A stretch of 64,000 nt of DNA from Bradyrhizobium sp. ISRA430 (GTDB taxonomy: Bacteria; Pseudomonadota; Alphaproteobacteria; Rhizobiales; Xanthobacteraceae): positions 4,154,001 through 4,218,000 of the forward strand of contig NZ_CP094516.1 in the NCBI RefSeq assembly GCF_029909975.1. Direction: 5' to 3'. The position numbers were made by a program, and so were the translations under genes. Shown in pieces: positions 25,978 to 34,916 of the stretch (positions are counted from its first letter, which is position 1; every line of letters starts with the position of its first letter). The notes under the pieces were generated by a model. The model ran no database searches and was not told the DNA's origin. It saw only the letters and a program-made list of their open reading frames with translations.

Positions 25978-26655
25978 ATGCGAGCAGAAGACCTTGAGGC
26001 CTTGCGTGAAGAAATGCTCGCGGTCATCGCCGCCAACGCCTATGCGCTGCGTGACACAATTGGCAAGAGTGCCCTTGACGAACGTGTCATGACGGCCATA
26101 CGCAAAGTGTCGCGGCACGAGTTCGTGCCAGTCGAACTTCAGCCCTACGCGTATGCCAATATTCCGCTTCCAATCGGTTTCGAAAAGACGATCTCGCAGC
26201 CATTTATCGTCGCCCTAATGACCGATCTGCTCGACATCAAGGCCGATGATAGCGTTCTCGAAATCGGGACCGGTCTTGGCTATCAGGCCGCCATCCTGGC
26301 GCAGCTGGCCCGCAAGGTATACTCCGTCGAAATCATCGAAGAGCTTGGCCAAGAGGCGAGGCGACGGCTCCGACAGCAGGGCTGTAGCAATGTCGAACTC
26401 AAGATTGCCAATGGCTATCACGGTTGGTCAGAGCACGCCCCCTTTGACAAGGTGATCGTGACGGCTGCTCCCGATCTCATTCCGCCTCCGCTGATCCACC
26501 AATTGAAAGCGGGTGGGAAAATGGTGATACCGGCCGGCCTGCCCAATGTGCAACAGCTCATTCTGGCTGAGAAGCTCGCCAACGGTAGAATGACGATGAA
26601 AGAGATTCTGACCGTCCGGTTCTCTCAACTCGAGGGGACTGGATCCGGCTTATAA
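25978..26655 (+). CDS. pcm: protein-L-isoaspartate O-methyltransferase
   Basis: The product has about 225 residues. The family markers are RHEFVP (near 48), the substrate loop PLPIGFEKTISQPFIVALM (about 63-81), SAM-binding motif I VLEIGTGLGYQAAILAQL (near 95), the motif II acidic VYSVEIIEEL, and motif III GGKMVIPAG. The enzyme methylates isoaspartyl residues in aged proteins using S-adenosylmethionine, in the cytosol. ATG 25,978 was taken; a TTG two codons earlier is possible. It is a stand-alone, intact gene. Confidence 0.9.
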   Translation: MRAEDLEALREEMLAVIAANAYALRDTIGKSALDERVMTAIRKVSRHEFVPVELQPYAYANIPLPIGFEKTISQPFIVALMTDLLDIKADDSVLEIGTGLGYQAAILAQLARKVYSVEIIEELGQEARRRLRQQGCSNVELKIANGYHGWSEHAPFDKVIVTAAPDLIPPPLIHQLKAGGKMVIPAGLPNVQQLILAEKLANGRMTMKEILTVRFSQLEGTGSGL

Positions 26656-26727
26656 CGATCCCGGTGGCGCACCGTAACGGAGCATGGCCACAATGATCGA
26701 GAGCATCAGCGCCGTCACCCTCGCGAC

Positions 26728-27090
26728 CTACGGCACGTCGCTGTTGAGCGCACATTCGCATCCGCTAGCCTTGCCGCGATCTAGCGGCATTGGCACGCGG
26801 TCCCGTCCCGTTCTTGCCCCTGGCGGCAGCTTCCTCACCGGAGCGGCGATCAGTCCGTCTCGAATGGCCTGCTTGCGCGCGAGCTTGCGTAGCCGGCGGA
26901 TGGCTTCCGTTTTCTCTCTCGACGTCCTGTCCGAGGGCTTCTCATAGAAGCGCCTGCGGCGCATCTCCCTGAACACGCCCTCCCGCTGCATTTTTCTCTT
27001 GAGGATGCGAAGCGCTTGCTCGACGTCATTGTCTCGAACGAATGCGAGCTCGCGCAGCTCGGCGGGAACTTCCAACTTAGGTTCAGTCAT
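26728..27090 (-). CDS. rpsU: bS21-like ribosomal protein with N- and C-terminal extensions
   Basis: The core [20 protein letters not shown] then [20 protein letters not shown] and [20 protein letters not shown] matches small-subunit ribosomal protein bS21. At about 120 residues it is longer than the usual 70-90: about 18 residues precede the core ([17 protein letters not shown]) and about 35 follow it ([20 protein letters not shown] and onward, ending with two Cys). It probably is an extra, divergent copy. GGCGGG precedes the chosen ATG; an earlier in-frame ATG exists. Confidence 0.8.
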   Translation of the reverse strand: MTEPKLEVPAELRELAFVRDNDVEQALRILKRKMQREGVFREMRRRRFYEKPSDRTSREKTEAIRRLRKLARKQAIRDGLIAAPVRKLPPGARTGRDRVPMPLDRGKASGCECALNSDVP

Positions 27091-27442
27091 CTTCGTCCCG
27101 CCTGTGAAGTTAACAATCATATGACGCATCTTGGCAATTGGACATGGCCTGCCTCGCGCTCTTGCGAAGCCCCCCCGCTAAATTCAGCCAGGTTAGAAAT
27201 GTTTCGAGAGGCGGCGAGGCTTTTGGTGGTTCCCCTAGAGCGCGAAAATCAATGCGGGTATGCGGCACAGCGCCCTTTGAGGATATTAGACTCGAACGAT
27301 TTCCGGTCTTGCTTCCGTAAATCGTCACTGGTGAGTTTTACCGGTCAGAGGGTTACTCCGGACAGACTCGACTTGGCCACCCGCTTTCCCATAGGTTTCC
27401 CCAAAGACTGCTGCTTTCCAATCACAACAACCGGGGAACGAA

Positions 27443-27634
27443 ATGGCTGAAAGAATCGATCTCGAGGTTACCGGAAAATCGCAGTTCGAAGTCGCCTACG
27501 AGATGGCGAGATTCATTCTCATCAATATGGAAGGTCGTCAGGTGAAAAGCATAAAGCGGCAAGAGTTCTTGCATTTGGTAGCTGACTGCATCGAGGCCTT
27601 GCGCGGCATCAAGATCAAGGAGATTATCAGCTAA
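27443..27634 (+). CDS. 63-residue hypothetical protein
   Basis: ATG 27,443 follows GGGGAACGAA. The product MAERIDLEVTGKSQFEVAYE then MARFILINMEGRQVKSIKRQ ends ALRGIKIKEIIS. The mixed alpha/beta pattern and balanced charge look authentic. No family is assigned and no partner gene is evident. Confidence 0.55.
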   Translation: MAERIDLEVTGKSQFEVAYEMARFILINMEGRQVKSIKRQEFLHLVADCIEALRGIKIKEIIS

Positions 27635-27709
27635 AAAGTTGCTGGCACTCTTGCAGGATCCTTTTGATGGGCCACGGCGACTCAGCGGCATCCGCCAACC
27701 GAGGCAGCC

Positions 27710-27917
27710 TTACTGAGGAGAAATTCCAAGCTGTTTGATGGCGATCTTGGCAATGTACACCGGATCGCGAACGCCAGTCGCAGCGATCTCGATTACGCTT
27801 CTTGCGACCATTTCGGCAGCAGGTCGTCGCGGCGATCAACCAAGCTCAGCGAGCGCAGCGCGTGTTTGAACAAACGAGTCAAAATCTCAATTTCATCCTG
27901 ATCTAGCTTGCCTGTTT
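27710..27917 (-). pseudogene. frameshifted small helical protein
   Basis: The minus strand reads KLDQDEIEILTRLFKHALRS then LSLVDRRDDLL, and in another frame AEMVARSVIEIAATGVRDPV then YIAKIAIKQLGISPQ to TAA at 27,710. The two halves join naturally at LLPAEMVARS with a one-base indel near 27,812. It would be about 70 residues and helical. It lies just downstream of the 41-residue gene and overlaps it slightly, so the two were probably co-transcribed. Confidence 0.45.
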
Positions 27918-28028
27918 GGCGCGCTCATGCTCCGACAGCGCTACCCTGGCGTCTGCGGTCTTGAACGCTTTTTGAGCTTCGCGTTGAGCAGCGGTGGAAA
28001 TCTTCGGCTGGGGTAAATGATTGATCAT
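27903..28028 (-). CDS. 41-residue helical hypothetical protein
   Basis: ATG 28,028 is preceded by GGAGGGAGCAG. The product MINHLPQPKISTAAQREAQK then AFKTADARVALSEHERAKQA S resembles the start of a recurrent small rhizobial family (KPKLSAAER.AAQKAF...ALSEHE) that is usually longer, so this copy may be C-terminally truncated. Function is unknown. Confidence 0.5.
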   Translation of the reverse strand: MINHLPQPKISTAAQREAQKAFKTADARVALSEHERAKQAS

Positions 28029-28271
28029 CTGCTCCCTCCTTCAAGCGCGAACGGTCCCAGCGCTTAAGCAGTGCGCATCAGGACCGCCAACTTAGTGGGT
28101 AGGTTTTCCCCGGCTTAGACTTTTGGGGTGTAGTGCCGCAGGCAGGAATTCGACGCCTGACGAGCCCATTGGTTCCATGTATCTGGGCGCCAAATGGGCG
28201 CAAGGGTCTCGTTTGTTGAAGACACAACAGTCAACCTGATCGTTCGTCGATATGAGACTGGTCTTCGCCAG

Positions 28272-28493
28272 TCAGCCATCAGCGTCGAGCAACGTCCCGA
28301 TAAGCCTCAGGAGCGCGTGCTGTTCTGGACCATTGGCTCCATCCCGGAGGAATTTACCTATAGGCGTGTAGGATACCTGTCCACCGGAGCTAAGATTCGG
28401 CTGATGCTTCACGACCGGCATATTGGAGGCCGGGTCGCGGGCCAGAGACCAGGAGTCGCCGTTGCTGCTTTCGTACAGAACACGTTCAGTCAT
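28272..28493 (-). CDS. 73-residue hypothetical protein
   Basis: The start MTERVLYESSNGDSWSLARD was chosen over one four codons upstream because it begins the conserved part. The product continues VVKHQPNLSSGGQVSYTPIG then GPEQHALLRLIGTLLDADG. The pattern ERVLY.SSNGD.W.L and GPE..ALLRLIGTL is a widespread small family in Bradyrhizobium. It is likely cytosolic. Function is unknown. Confidence 0.65.
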   Translation of the reverse strand: MTERVLYESSNGDSWSLARDPASNMPVVKHQPNLSSGGQVSYTPIGKFLRDGANGPEQHALLRLIGTLLDADG

Positions 28494-28544
28494 GGGTGAA
28501 ACCATTCTTTCAAGTAGCTGTCTCCGAGTAGACGAGGCTGCCAG

Positions 28545-29366
28545 TTAGGCTGACTTTCGTTGCGGCCCGGCCGCCGGCTTCTTCGGTGCCGTCTCCTTGG
28601 CGGCCTTATTGCCCTCGATCGGCATCAGCATTTCCTTCTGCCCGCTCGCGGCCTTCCGCGGCTTCTTGGCGGGCTTGGCGGCCTTCGCCGGCGCGGCTTT
28701 CTTGCCGACGCTTCGGCGCAGCGCCTCCATCAGGTCGACGACGTTGCCGATAGAAGCTCCCGGACTTTTGGTTCACGATGTGCTTGGCGAGATCGAGCAT
28801 GTCCTTCGTGACTTTGACGTCCTGGATCTCGTCGAAATACTCCTCCTCGGAGCGGACTTCATGGAGGTAGCGCGGGAGCGTGCCGACGAGCCCCCTGTCG
28901 AGAGGTTCGAGCGCGATGATGTGCTCGCGTTCGTCAGCACCACGCGGCCGATCGCGACTTTGTCCATCTCGCCAACGGTCTCCCGGATCACGGCAAAGGC
29001 TTCATGGCCGAGCTTGCCGTCGGGCCACAGATAAAGGGGCGGATTAGATAGCGGGGGTCAATCTCGCTGCGGTCCACGAACTCGTCGATCTCGATGGTGC
29101 GCGTGGATTCGAGCGCGACGTTCTCCAGCACCTCCTTCGTCACCTCGATGAACGTGTCCTTGTCGAGCGCGTAGCCCTTGACGATGTCCTCATTGGCGAC
29201 TTCGGCGCCGGTGTCGGCGTCGACTTTGAAATATCTGATGCGGTGTCTACCGGTTGAGCTGGTTGAACGAAATCTTCTCGCTCTCGGAGGTGGCTGGATA
29301 GAGCGCGACCGGACAGGTGACGAGCGATAGACGCAGGAAGCCTTTCCAATTGGCGCGCGGGGCCAT
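28545..29366 (-). pseudogene. Ku-type end-joining protein, multiply broken
   Basis: ATG 29,366 reads MAPRANWKGFLRLSLVTCPV then ALYPATSESEKISFNQLNR and meets TAG. Other frames continue RYFKVDADTGAEVANEDIVK and RTIEIDEFVDRSEIDPRYLI; then VIRETVGEMDKVAIGRVVLT; then RSEEEYFDEIQDVKVTKDML and HIVNQKSGSF. About 40 codons are deleted before NVVDLMEALRRSVGKK and the Lys/Ala-rich tail ending PQRKSA. At least three frameshifts, one nonsense codon and one deletion are visible. Bacterial Ku encircles DNA ends and recruits LigD; this copy cannot. Confidence 0.85.
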
Positions 29367-29492
29367 TTACGCAGAACTCCGAGTTTGGCCGGGCTTGGAT
29401 TCAAGACGATCCCGGCGAGCATGGTTCCGACACTAGGCCGGCGGCAACTGACCCGCACGCGGGCTTTGACTCCTTGTTCTCTTTCTGTTCTC

Positions 29493-29792
29493 ATGCCTTC
29501 TCCCTTTGAATCGCTGAACCAAAACATGCCCGACATCGAATTCGTCAGGTCTGAGATGGAACGCATGCGGGGTCAGGTAGCCCGCCAAAGGAAGGAGATC
29601 CTTCAGCTGCAAAGAGCGGGCATCGCCACTGCGTCAGCCGAAGCGCTGCTTGAGAGGATGCTTGCCAAGATCGATCACCTTTGTGCCCGGCGAGATGAAC
29701 TGAAGAAAAATCAGCCTGCACGACGAAGGGAAAGGTCTTGGGCGGGCGACGGTGGTGACGATGCAAGAGCTGAGATGGTACGACCCGAGTGA
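29493..29792 (+). CDS. coiled-coil hypothetical protein
   Basis: The product is about 99 residues from MPSPFESLNQN. The core MPDIEFVRSEMERMRGQVAR then QRKEILQLQRAGIATASAEA and LLERMLAKIDHLC is a heptad-rich helix pair. By recollection the family ends G.VLGGRRW; that ending (GKVLGGRRW, stop) lies in another frame at about 29,730-29,758, so the last 20 residues here may result from a one-base indel. The true start could also be ATG 29,526. Confidence 0.55.
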   Translation: MPSPFESLNQNMPDIEFVRSEMERMRGQVARQRKEILQLQRAGIATASAEALLERMLAKIDHLCARRDELKKNQPARRRERSWAGDGGDDARAEMVRPE

Positions 29793-29967
29793 CGACAACC
29801 CACCCTGGATCAAAACGCTTGCGGAGGTTCGCCATTTGGCTCCGCGAGAGCGCTGGTGCTACCAGCACGTCCAAGCAATCATCGTCGCGATCGATCTCGG
29901 CAACCGCGAATTCTTTCTCGATCCGCTCTACAGCATCGGAGGAAAGAGAGGAGACGGCGTCCCCTGA
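29761..29967 (+). CDS. 68-residue hypothetical protein
   Basis: The product MQELRWYDPSDDNPPWIKTL then AEVRHLAPRERWCYQHVQAI and LGNREFFLDPLYSIGGKR belongs to a small rhizobial family recognised by W(Y)QHVQAI.VAID and NREFF. A short in-frame loss before LGNREFF compared with my memory of the family is possible. It overlaps the end of the coiled-coil gene, suggesting coupling. Function is unknown. Confidence 0.55.
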   Translation: MQELRWYDPSDDNPPWIKTLAEVRHLAPRERWCYQHVQAIIVAIDLGNREFFLDPLYSIGGKRGDGVP

Positions 29968-30445
29968 ATCTGCTTGAGCGAAGTCGACCGCAGCCGAGTC
30001 GATAGCAGCTTAGCGGCCGATATCAGGACGACAGCTTTGCTCCCCGACAGCTCCCCTCGGCATGCACTTTGTCGCTAATTGCCAGCAGTCATGGCGCCTT
30101 ACGCCCCAGAGCTCAACCCTGCATAGGTTGAGCTCTCGGCACTGATCGTTCAATGACCATTCTATAATGCGTTGGTTTGATCCTCAGAGCGCGACGTCCG
30201 GTTTTTAAACGGACGCTGCTCGTCCCTCATGCCATTTCAACATAGGGCCATGTGTGGACGGCTCCGGGTTGGCAAGAAGAATCTTCACTTTGCAGCATTG
30301 GTCGGAGCAGCCATGTGTTCGGCCTGTTTACGCGGTACGCATGACCGCTGGCCATAATCAAAACGGCGCCCATTCCTTGGCACTCTCGTGCCGGTGGAGG
30401 AGCCGTCCACAGCATCAGTATCGGAACGAGCCCGAAGAACTGTCC
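29968..30445. other. gene-free stretch with a perfect palindromic hairpin
   Basis: No gene is supported here. GAGCTCAACC (30,109-30,118) pairs perfectly with GGTTGAGCTC (30,126-30,135) across a 7-base loop. It has no T-run, so it may be an RNA hairpin or a protein-binding palindrome. Confidence 0.4.
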
Positions 30446-31214
30446 CTATGAGGGTGGTAGGCCAAACTCGAAGATCCGGCCGTAGCTAGTAACTGGCGCT
30501 CGCGTGCCGGATCGGCGCAGAGCACACCAAAACGCGACTTGGTTCGCAGTCAGAACAGGTCGATCTAGAATATCCTCTAGCGCCTTGATCACGCCAATGG
30601 CACGGAAGCCGTTACCACCAATGAAAACGCTTTCGGCATTCGGGGGTAGTGGTGAGCGCACCCAATTGTAGAGCTCCTCTGGCTGAATAGATTGCTGGTC
30701 TGATGGCAAACCTGCAGGTCCGCTGTAAACGATTTCGAACCCCTGGCTCTGGAAATAGCGGACGCCCTGCTGATCCATTTCAGCCGAGAACCATGGCGGA
30801 CTGATTAGTGCAACCCGCGTCACAGCGAGTGCAGCTAGTGCGGTGATCGCCGCCGCGCACGGGATGATGACCGGGATACCTCGCGTGCGGGCTTCTAGAC
30901 GGGATTTGAGCACCGCGTCATCGGCGGCGCCCCGGACATAGCTGCTGCTGGTGAAGCCAAAAACAATTGCATGCAATGGGGCCATTGCGAGCATCTCCGC
31001 GGCGTCATCCACCGCAGGCGGGTCCGCAAAGGCCGGTACCGAGTTATCCGCAATGGTCGGATCCATCGTTCCGCCCGGCACCAAAAGGGACGCGCGCGGC
31101 GTGGATCGAAATCCCGTCAGGAGCGAGCGCGTTAAATTCCGTTTCTGGAACTACGTCTGCATGAGGCGTGAGAACGCCAATGCGTGTTTGCCCCCAACCG
31201 TCCGGCTGCCACAT
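30446..31214 (-). pseudogene. Asp/Glu racemase / maleate-isomerase-like protein, frameshifted
   Basis: ATG 31,214 reads MWQPDGWGQTRIGVLTPHAD then VVPETEFNALAPDGISIHAA RVPFGA. The frame then breaks near 31,085 and MVPGGTMDP, FGFTSSSYVRG, IPVIIPCAAAITALAALAVT, RVALISPPWFSAEM and SVFIGGNGFRAIGVIKALED complete the fold to 30,446. The superfamily includes aspartate racemase, maleate isomerase and arylmalonate decarboxylase. One catalytic Cys may be IPCAAA; the second expected Cys position reads GGNGFR, so even the unbroken protein may have been inactive or different. It diverges from the formamidase gene. Confidence 0.65.
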
Positions 31215-31699
31215 GGTCGTCTCCTTCGATAGGAAAGTCGGCCGCTCAAGTTACGCTCGACTGCGCCTTACCAAAAGGAGGAGGAGCTGGATCACAAGCT
31301 GCGATCGAGGACCGGGCGGCTCAAGTCCGGTCTATCCGGGACACCGGACCTGTGAGGCGTTTCGATCCTCTTTGCCTTAGGGCCCAGGAGCAGGCTTGCC
31401 GCGATCTCGTGCGCCCAATCGAAGATCCGATCGCAAGCGGCACATTGCCGACCTGGCAGTGCGCTTCGGCGTAGTCCCAGATCGCCTCGGGGTCCGCGCG
31501 AAGAGGCACTTCATTTGAGTGGTAAGACGAGTGATGTGGCGTTAGGACAGTGTGGCTGTCGGATCACATCGCTTGCGGTGAAGCAAGGTTGAGCGTTGAA
31601 TTCCGCGGGTGGGCCAAGCGAGGCTAGTTTGGCGCGGGCGCAATTCTTGCGGGTGACCAAGCCACCTCCTGCCCGGCTAATTCGAGAGGAGTCACCATC
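31215..31699. other. intergenic region upstream of the formamidase gene
   Basis: No gene is supported. One minus-strand stretch (31,330-31,500) reads RADPEAIWDYAEAHCQVGNV and, in another frame, DRIFDWAHEIAASLLLGPK; it may be old coding sequence but is unassigned. Promoters for the two divergent genes should lie here. Confidence 0.3.
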
Positions 31700-33139
31700 A
31701 TGTGCGCAGGCGATGATCAAACGTGCCCGCAATTTGAGCTGCATCGACAGAAACTGCTTGAGGACCTCGACGATGAGCGGCGCGCATTCCTCAAGAGCGC
31801 ATTCGTCGCGGGCGGTGGTGCGGCCGCGTGGGCTGCTAGCGGCACGCTGGCCACTCCGGCATCGGCGCAGACTAAGCCCGGCCAGCCGACCTACCACTAC
31901 TTGCCGGCCAACTCGGACACGGTGCACTGGGGCTATTTCAGCAAGCTATTAAAGCCTCAGCTCGAAGTGGATTCGGGCGATTACATCACCATCGAGGCCG
32001 TGACCCACCACGCCGGCGACGACGTCGAACGTATGGTCAAAGGCGATCCGGGTATTGAGAGCATTTATCTTTGGACCAAGGATAAGAAGGGCGTCAATCG
32101 CCGTGGTGCCGGTCCGATCGACGGCAAGCAGCTCGGGCGCGGCGCAGGCGAAGGCTTCGGCGTGCATATCTTGACCGGTCCAGTTTTTGTTCGCGGCGCC
32201 GAGCCGGGCGATATCATCGAAGTCCGCATCATGGATGTAAAGCCCCGGCCTTGCGCCAATCCGGCGTACCCGGGCAAGTCATTCGGCAGCAACGCGGCGG
32301 CTTGGTGGGGCTTTCATTACAATGATCTGCTCACTGAACCGAAGCCGCGCGAGGTGTGCACGATCTACGAGATCGACACCAGCGGGCAGCAAAACTGGGC
32401 ACACGCGGTCTATAACTTCCGCTGGGTGCCTCAGGCCGATCCGTATGGTGTCGTGCACAAGATCATCGACTATCCCGGCGTGCCGGTCGACCATTCGATC
32501 GTGCAAGAGAACCACAACATCCTCAAAAACGTCCGCATCCCGATCCGACCGCATTTCGGAGTCATGGGCGTGGCGCCAAAAGAAGCCGACATCGTCGATT
32601 CTATTCCGCCGAGCTATTTCGGCGGCAACATCGATAATTGGCGTATCGGCAAGGGCGCGACCCTGTACTATCCGGTCGCAGTGCCAGGCGGCTTGTTCTC
32701 GGTCGGCGACTCGCACGCCGCGCAAGGCGATTCTGAATTGTGCGGCACCGCCATCGAAATGTCGCTGAACGGGACCTTCCAGCTTATTCTGCACAAGCAG
32801 AATTCACTGAGCGGTTCGCTCGCCGGGCTGAATTACCCGCTGCTTGAGACGCAGGACGAATGGGTTCTGCACGGATTCAGCTTCCCCAATTATCTCGCGG
32901 AGCTCGGCCCTACGGCGCAGCAGGACATCTACAAGAAATCCTCGATCGACCTCGCGCTAAGGGATGCGTTTCGCAAAATGCGTAGCTTCCTGATGACCAG
33001 CAACGGACTGACCGAGGACGAGGCGATTTCGCTCATGTCCATCGGAGTCGACTTCGGCGTCACGCAAGTGGTCGATGGCAATTGGGGCATCCACGCGATC
33101 ATCAAGAAGAACCTGTTTGCCGGTATGGCGACGGCTTGA
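31700..33139 (+). CDS. Tat-exported formamidase/acetamidase
   Basis: The product has 479 residues. Residues 24-58 hold a twin-arginine signal (RRAFLKSAFVAGGGAAAWAA, cleavage near SAQ), so the protein should be folded before export to the periplasm. The mature part is the FmdA_AmdA family (YLPANSDTVHWGYFSKLLKP, IEVRIMDVKPRP, PHFGVMGVAPKEAD, GGLFSVGDSHAAQGDSELCG), whose members hydrolyse formamide or short amides to ammonia and the acid. GAGGAG precedes ATG 31,700. It is unusual because most characterised members are cytosolic. With the neighbouring genes it may form a small amide-scavenging locus. Confidence 0.85.
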   Translation: MCAGDDQTCPQFELHRQKLLEDLDDERRAFLKSAFVAGGGAAAWAASGTLATPASAQTKPGQPTYHYLPANSDTVHWGYFSKLLKPQLEVDSGDYITIEAVTHHAGDDVERMVKGDPGIESIYLWTKDKKGVNRRGAGPIDGKQLGRGAGEGFGVHILTGPVFVRGAEPGDIIEVRIMDVKPRPCANPAYPGKSFGSNAAAWWGFHYNDLLTEPKPREVCTIYEIDTSGQQNWAHAVYNFRWVPQADPYGVVHKIIDYPGVPVDHSIVQENHNILKNVRIPIRPHFGVMGVAPKEADIVDSIPPSYFGGNIDNWRIGKGATLYYPVAVPGGLFSVGDSHAAQGDSELCGTAIEMSLNGTFQLILHKQNSLSGSLAGLNYPLLETQDEWVLHGFSFPNYLAELGPTAQQDIYKKSSIDLALRDAFRKMRSFLMTSNGLTEDEAISLMSIGVDFGVTQVVDGNWGIHAIIKKNLFAGMATA

Positions 33140-33377
33140 AGCTCTAGAACCTATGAAGTGACGGGAAGGTTCAGAGTAGCTCGCGATGAGCACAATCAGT
33201 CCGGTCTACCCCGAGCAGCTGACAAACGAGCTGACTCGGTAGCAGGTCTTCGTCGGGCCAGACTCGAACATCAGCCCGCTCACTCACCTCGTCGGCGAGC
33301 GCCGAGGAGGTTGTCCGGGATATTCAGGCAGCGCCCCAATGCAGGCGACAAGAGCCTAGGACACCGCTACCATCGTA

Positions 33378-34466
33378 ATGGAAAGGAATCGCGCACACAT
33401 GGGTGAGCACAAAGAGGCCGTAGTCGTCGGAGCGCTCGGAGTGATCGGACGCTACATCGTCGAGCGGCTGCTCAGGCAAGACGACTGGTCCGTCATCGGC
33501 CTGTCGCGCCGTACGGCCGGCGCCGTGCCCCGCTACCGCCACATCAGTGTCGATCTACTAGACCGTGAGGACGTGGCGGCGAAGCTCGCCGACCTGACGG
33601 AAGCCACGCACGTCTTCTACGCGGCGTTTCAGCCTGCGGCGGGCGCCGCCGCGGGCTATGCATCGAACATCGCTCCAAACCGCGACATGCTGGTTAACGC
33701 CGTGACCGCGATCGACAGCGCATCGTCCGCGCTGCGCCGCGTGGTGTTGGTCACCGGCACAAAATATTATGGCTCGCACCTCGGGCCATTCAAAACACCG
33801 GCACGAGAGAGTGACCCGCGCCACATGGGTCCCAACTATTATTTCGAGCAGATCGACTGGCTCGCCGCCTTCCAACGCGGCAAGCGCTGGGACTGGGTGG
33901 AGCTGCGGCCGCAGACCTTATGCGGCTTTGCGCCGGGCACGCCGATGAGTCTGGCGCCGGCGATCGCGGTCTACGCCGCGATCAGCAAGGAGCTTGGGTT
34001 GCCGCTGCGTTTCCCGGGAAAGCCTGGCGCCTATACATCGATCTACCAGGTCACTGAATCCGCGCACTTCGCCAACGCGGCGCTCTGGGCGGCGAGCACG
34101 CCTCGCTGCGGGCTCGAAGCTTTCAACATCACCAACGGTGACTATTTCCGTTGGAAGAATCTGTGGCCGAAGCTCGCGGCCGCTTTCGATATGCCAGCCG
34201 GCGAGGTGCAGACGATAAGCCTTGCCGCACACATGATAGACAACGCACCACTCTGGCGCATCGTGACAGAGAAATATTTGCTGAAGACCAACGCCTATGA
34301 TGAGCTCGTGGCCTGGCCCTTTGCCGATTACGTCTTCAATTGCGACTGGGACGTGATGTCGGACGTTACTAAATCCCGGCGCTTCGGCTTCCACGATGTG
34401 GTCGATAGCGAAGAGATGTTCGTGCGGCTCATGCGCGAGTTCCGCGCGGAGCGAATCGTTCCCTGA
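33378..34466 (+). CDS. NAD(P)-dependent SDR of the PRISE type
   Basis: The product is up to 362 residues. The Rossmann entry VVVGALGVIGRYIVERLLRQ (about 15-34) is followed by VDLLDRED, FYAAFQP, VVLVTGTKYYGSHLGPFKTP, the YYFEQIDWL segment and ELRPQTLCGFAPGTPMSLA. This is the layout of progesterone 5-beta-reductase/iridoid-synthase-like enzymes, which reduce enone double bonds with NADPH. ATG 33,399 is an alternative start (MGEHKEAVVVGA). Substrate is unknown. It lies 240 bases downstream of the formamidase gene with a short unassigned gap. Confidence 0.82.
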   Translation: MERNRAHMGEHKEAVVVGALGVIGRYIVERLLRQDDWSVIGLSRRTAGAVPRYRHISVDLLDREDVAAKLADLTEATHVFYAAFQPAAGAAAGYASNIAPNRDMLVNAVTAIDSASSALRRVVLVTGTKYYGSHLGPFKTPARESDPRHMGPNYYFEQIDWLAAFQRGKRWDWVELRPQTLCGFAPGTPMSLAPAIAVYAAISKELGLPLRFPGKPGAYTSIYQVTESAHFANAALWAASTPRCGLEAFNITNGDYFRWKNLWPKLAAAFDMPAGEVQTISLAAHMIDNAPLWRIVTEKYLLKTNAYDELVAWPFADYVFNCDWDVMSDVTKSRRFGFHDVVDSEEMFVRLMREFRAERIVP

Positions 34467-34916
34467 GACACATCGGCGCCGCAAGAACGATCGTCTGCAT
34501 CACGTCCGCTCAGGGTCTTGGCCGTGGAAAAAGGCGGCAGCGAGCAAATCGGGGAGAATACTATTCGTTCAACCTCGGGACCAGTGAGGAGCATACTGAG
34601 CTGCAGCACGACGGCATCGACAATACTCATGCAGCCAAATCAATCGCCGAGCAGACAGCTGCTCCCCGTTCGCTCCCCCGGCTAATCTCGCAAACGCGGA
34701 AGGTCCTCTGAGGCAAGCGAGAACGTCCAAGAACCCCAACCTTGAGAGGAGTAGGGTCTTTGGCAGGTCTGCTTTGATAGGCGGGGCGGACAAACCGGGT
34801 TCGACCGGGCTTCTTCCGATTTTGGCCCCACAGCGGTCATTCGAGACGCATTACCCTAGACAGGCCGCCTCCGGCTGGAGGATCATGCAGCGCGAGGCGA
34901 ACCCGGGGGCACCCCC
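34467..34916. other. intergenic stretch without recognisable features
   Basis: No coding frame with a plausible start, repeat or strong terminator was found between the SDR and the cyclase locus. The cyclase promoter presumably lies here. Confidence 0.35.
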
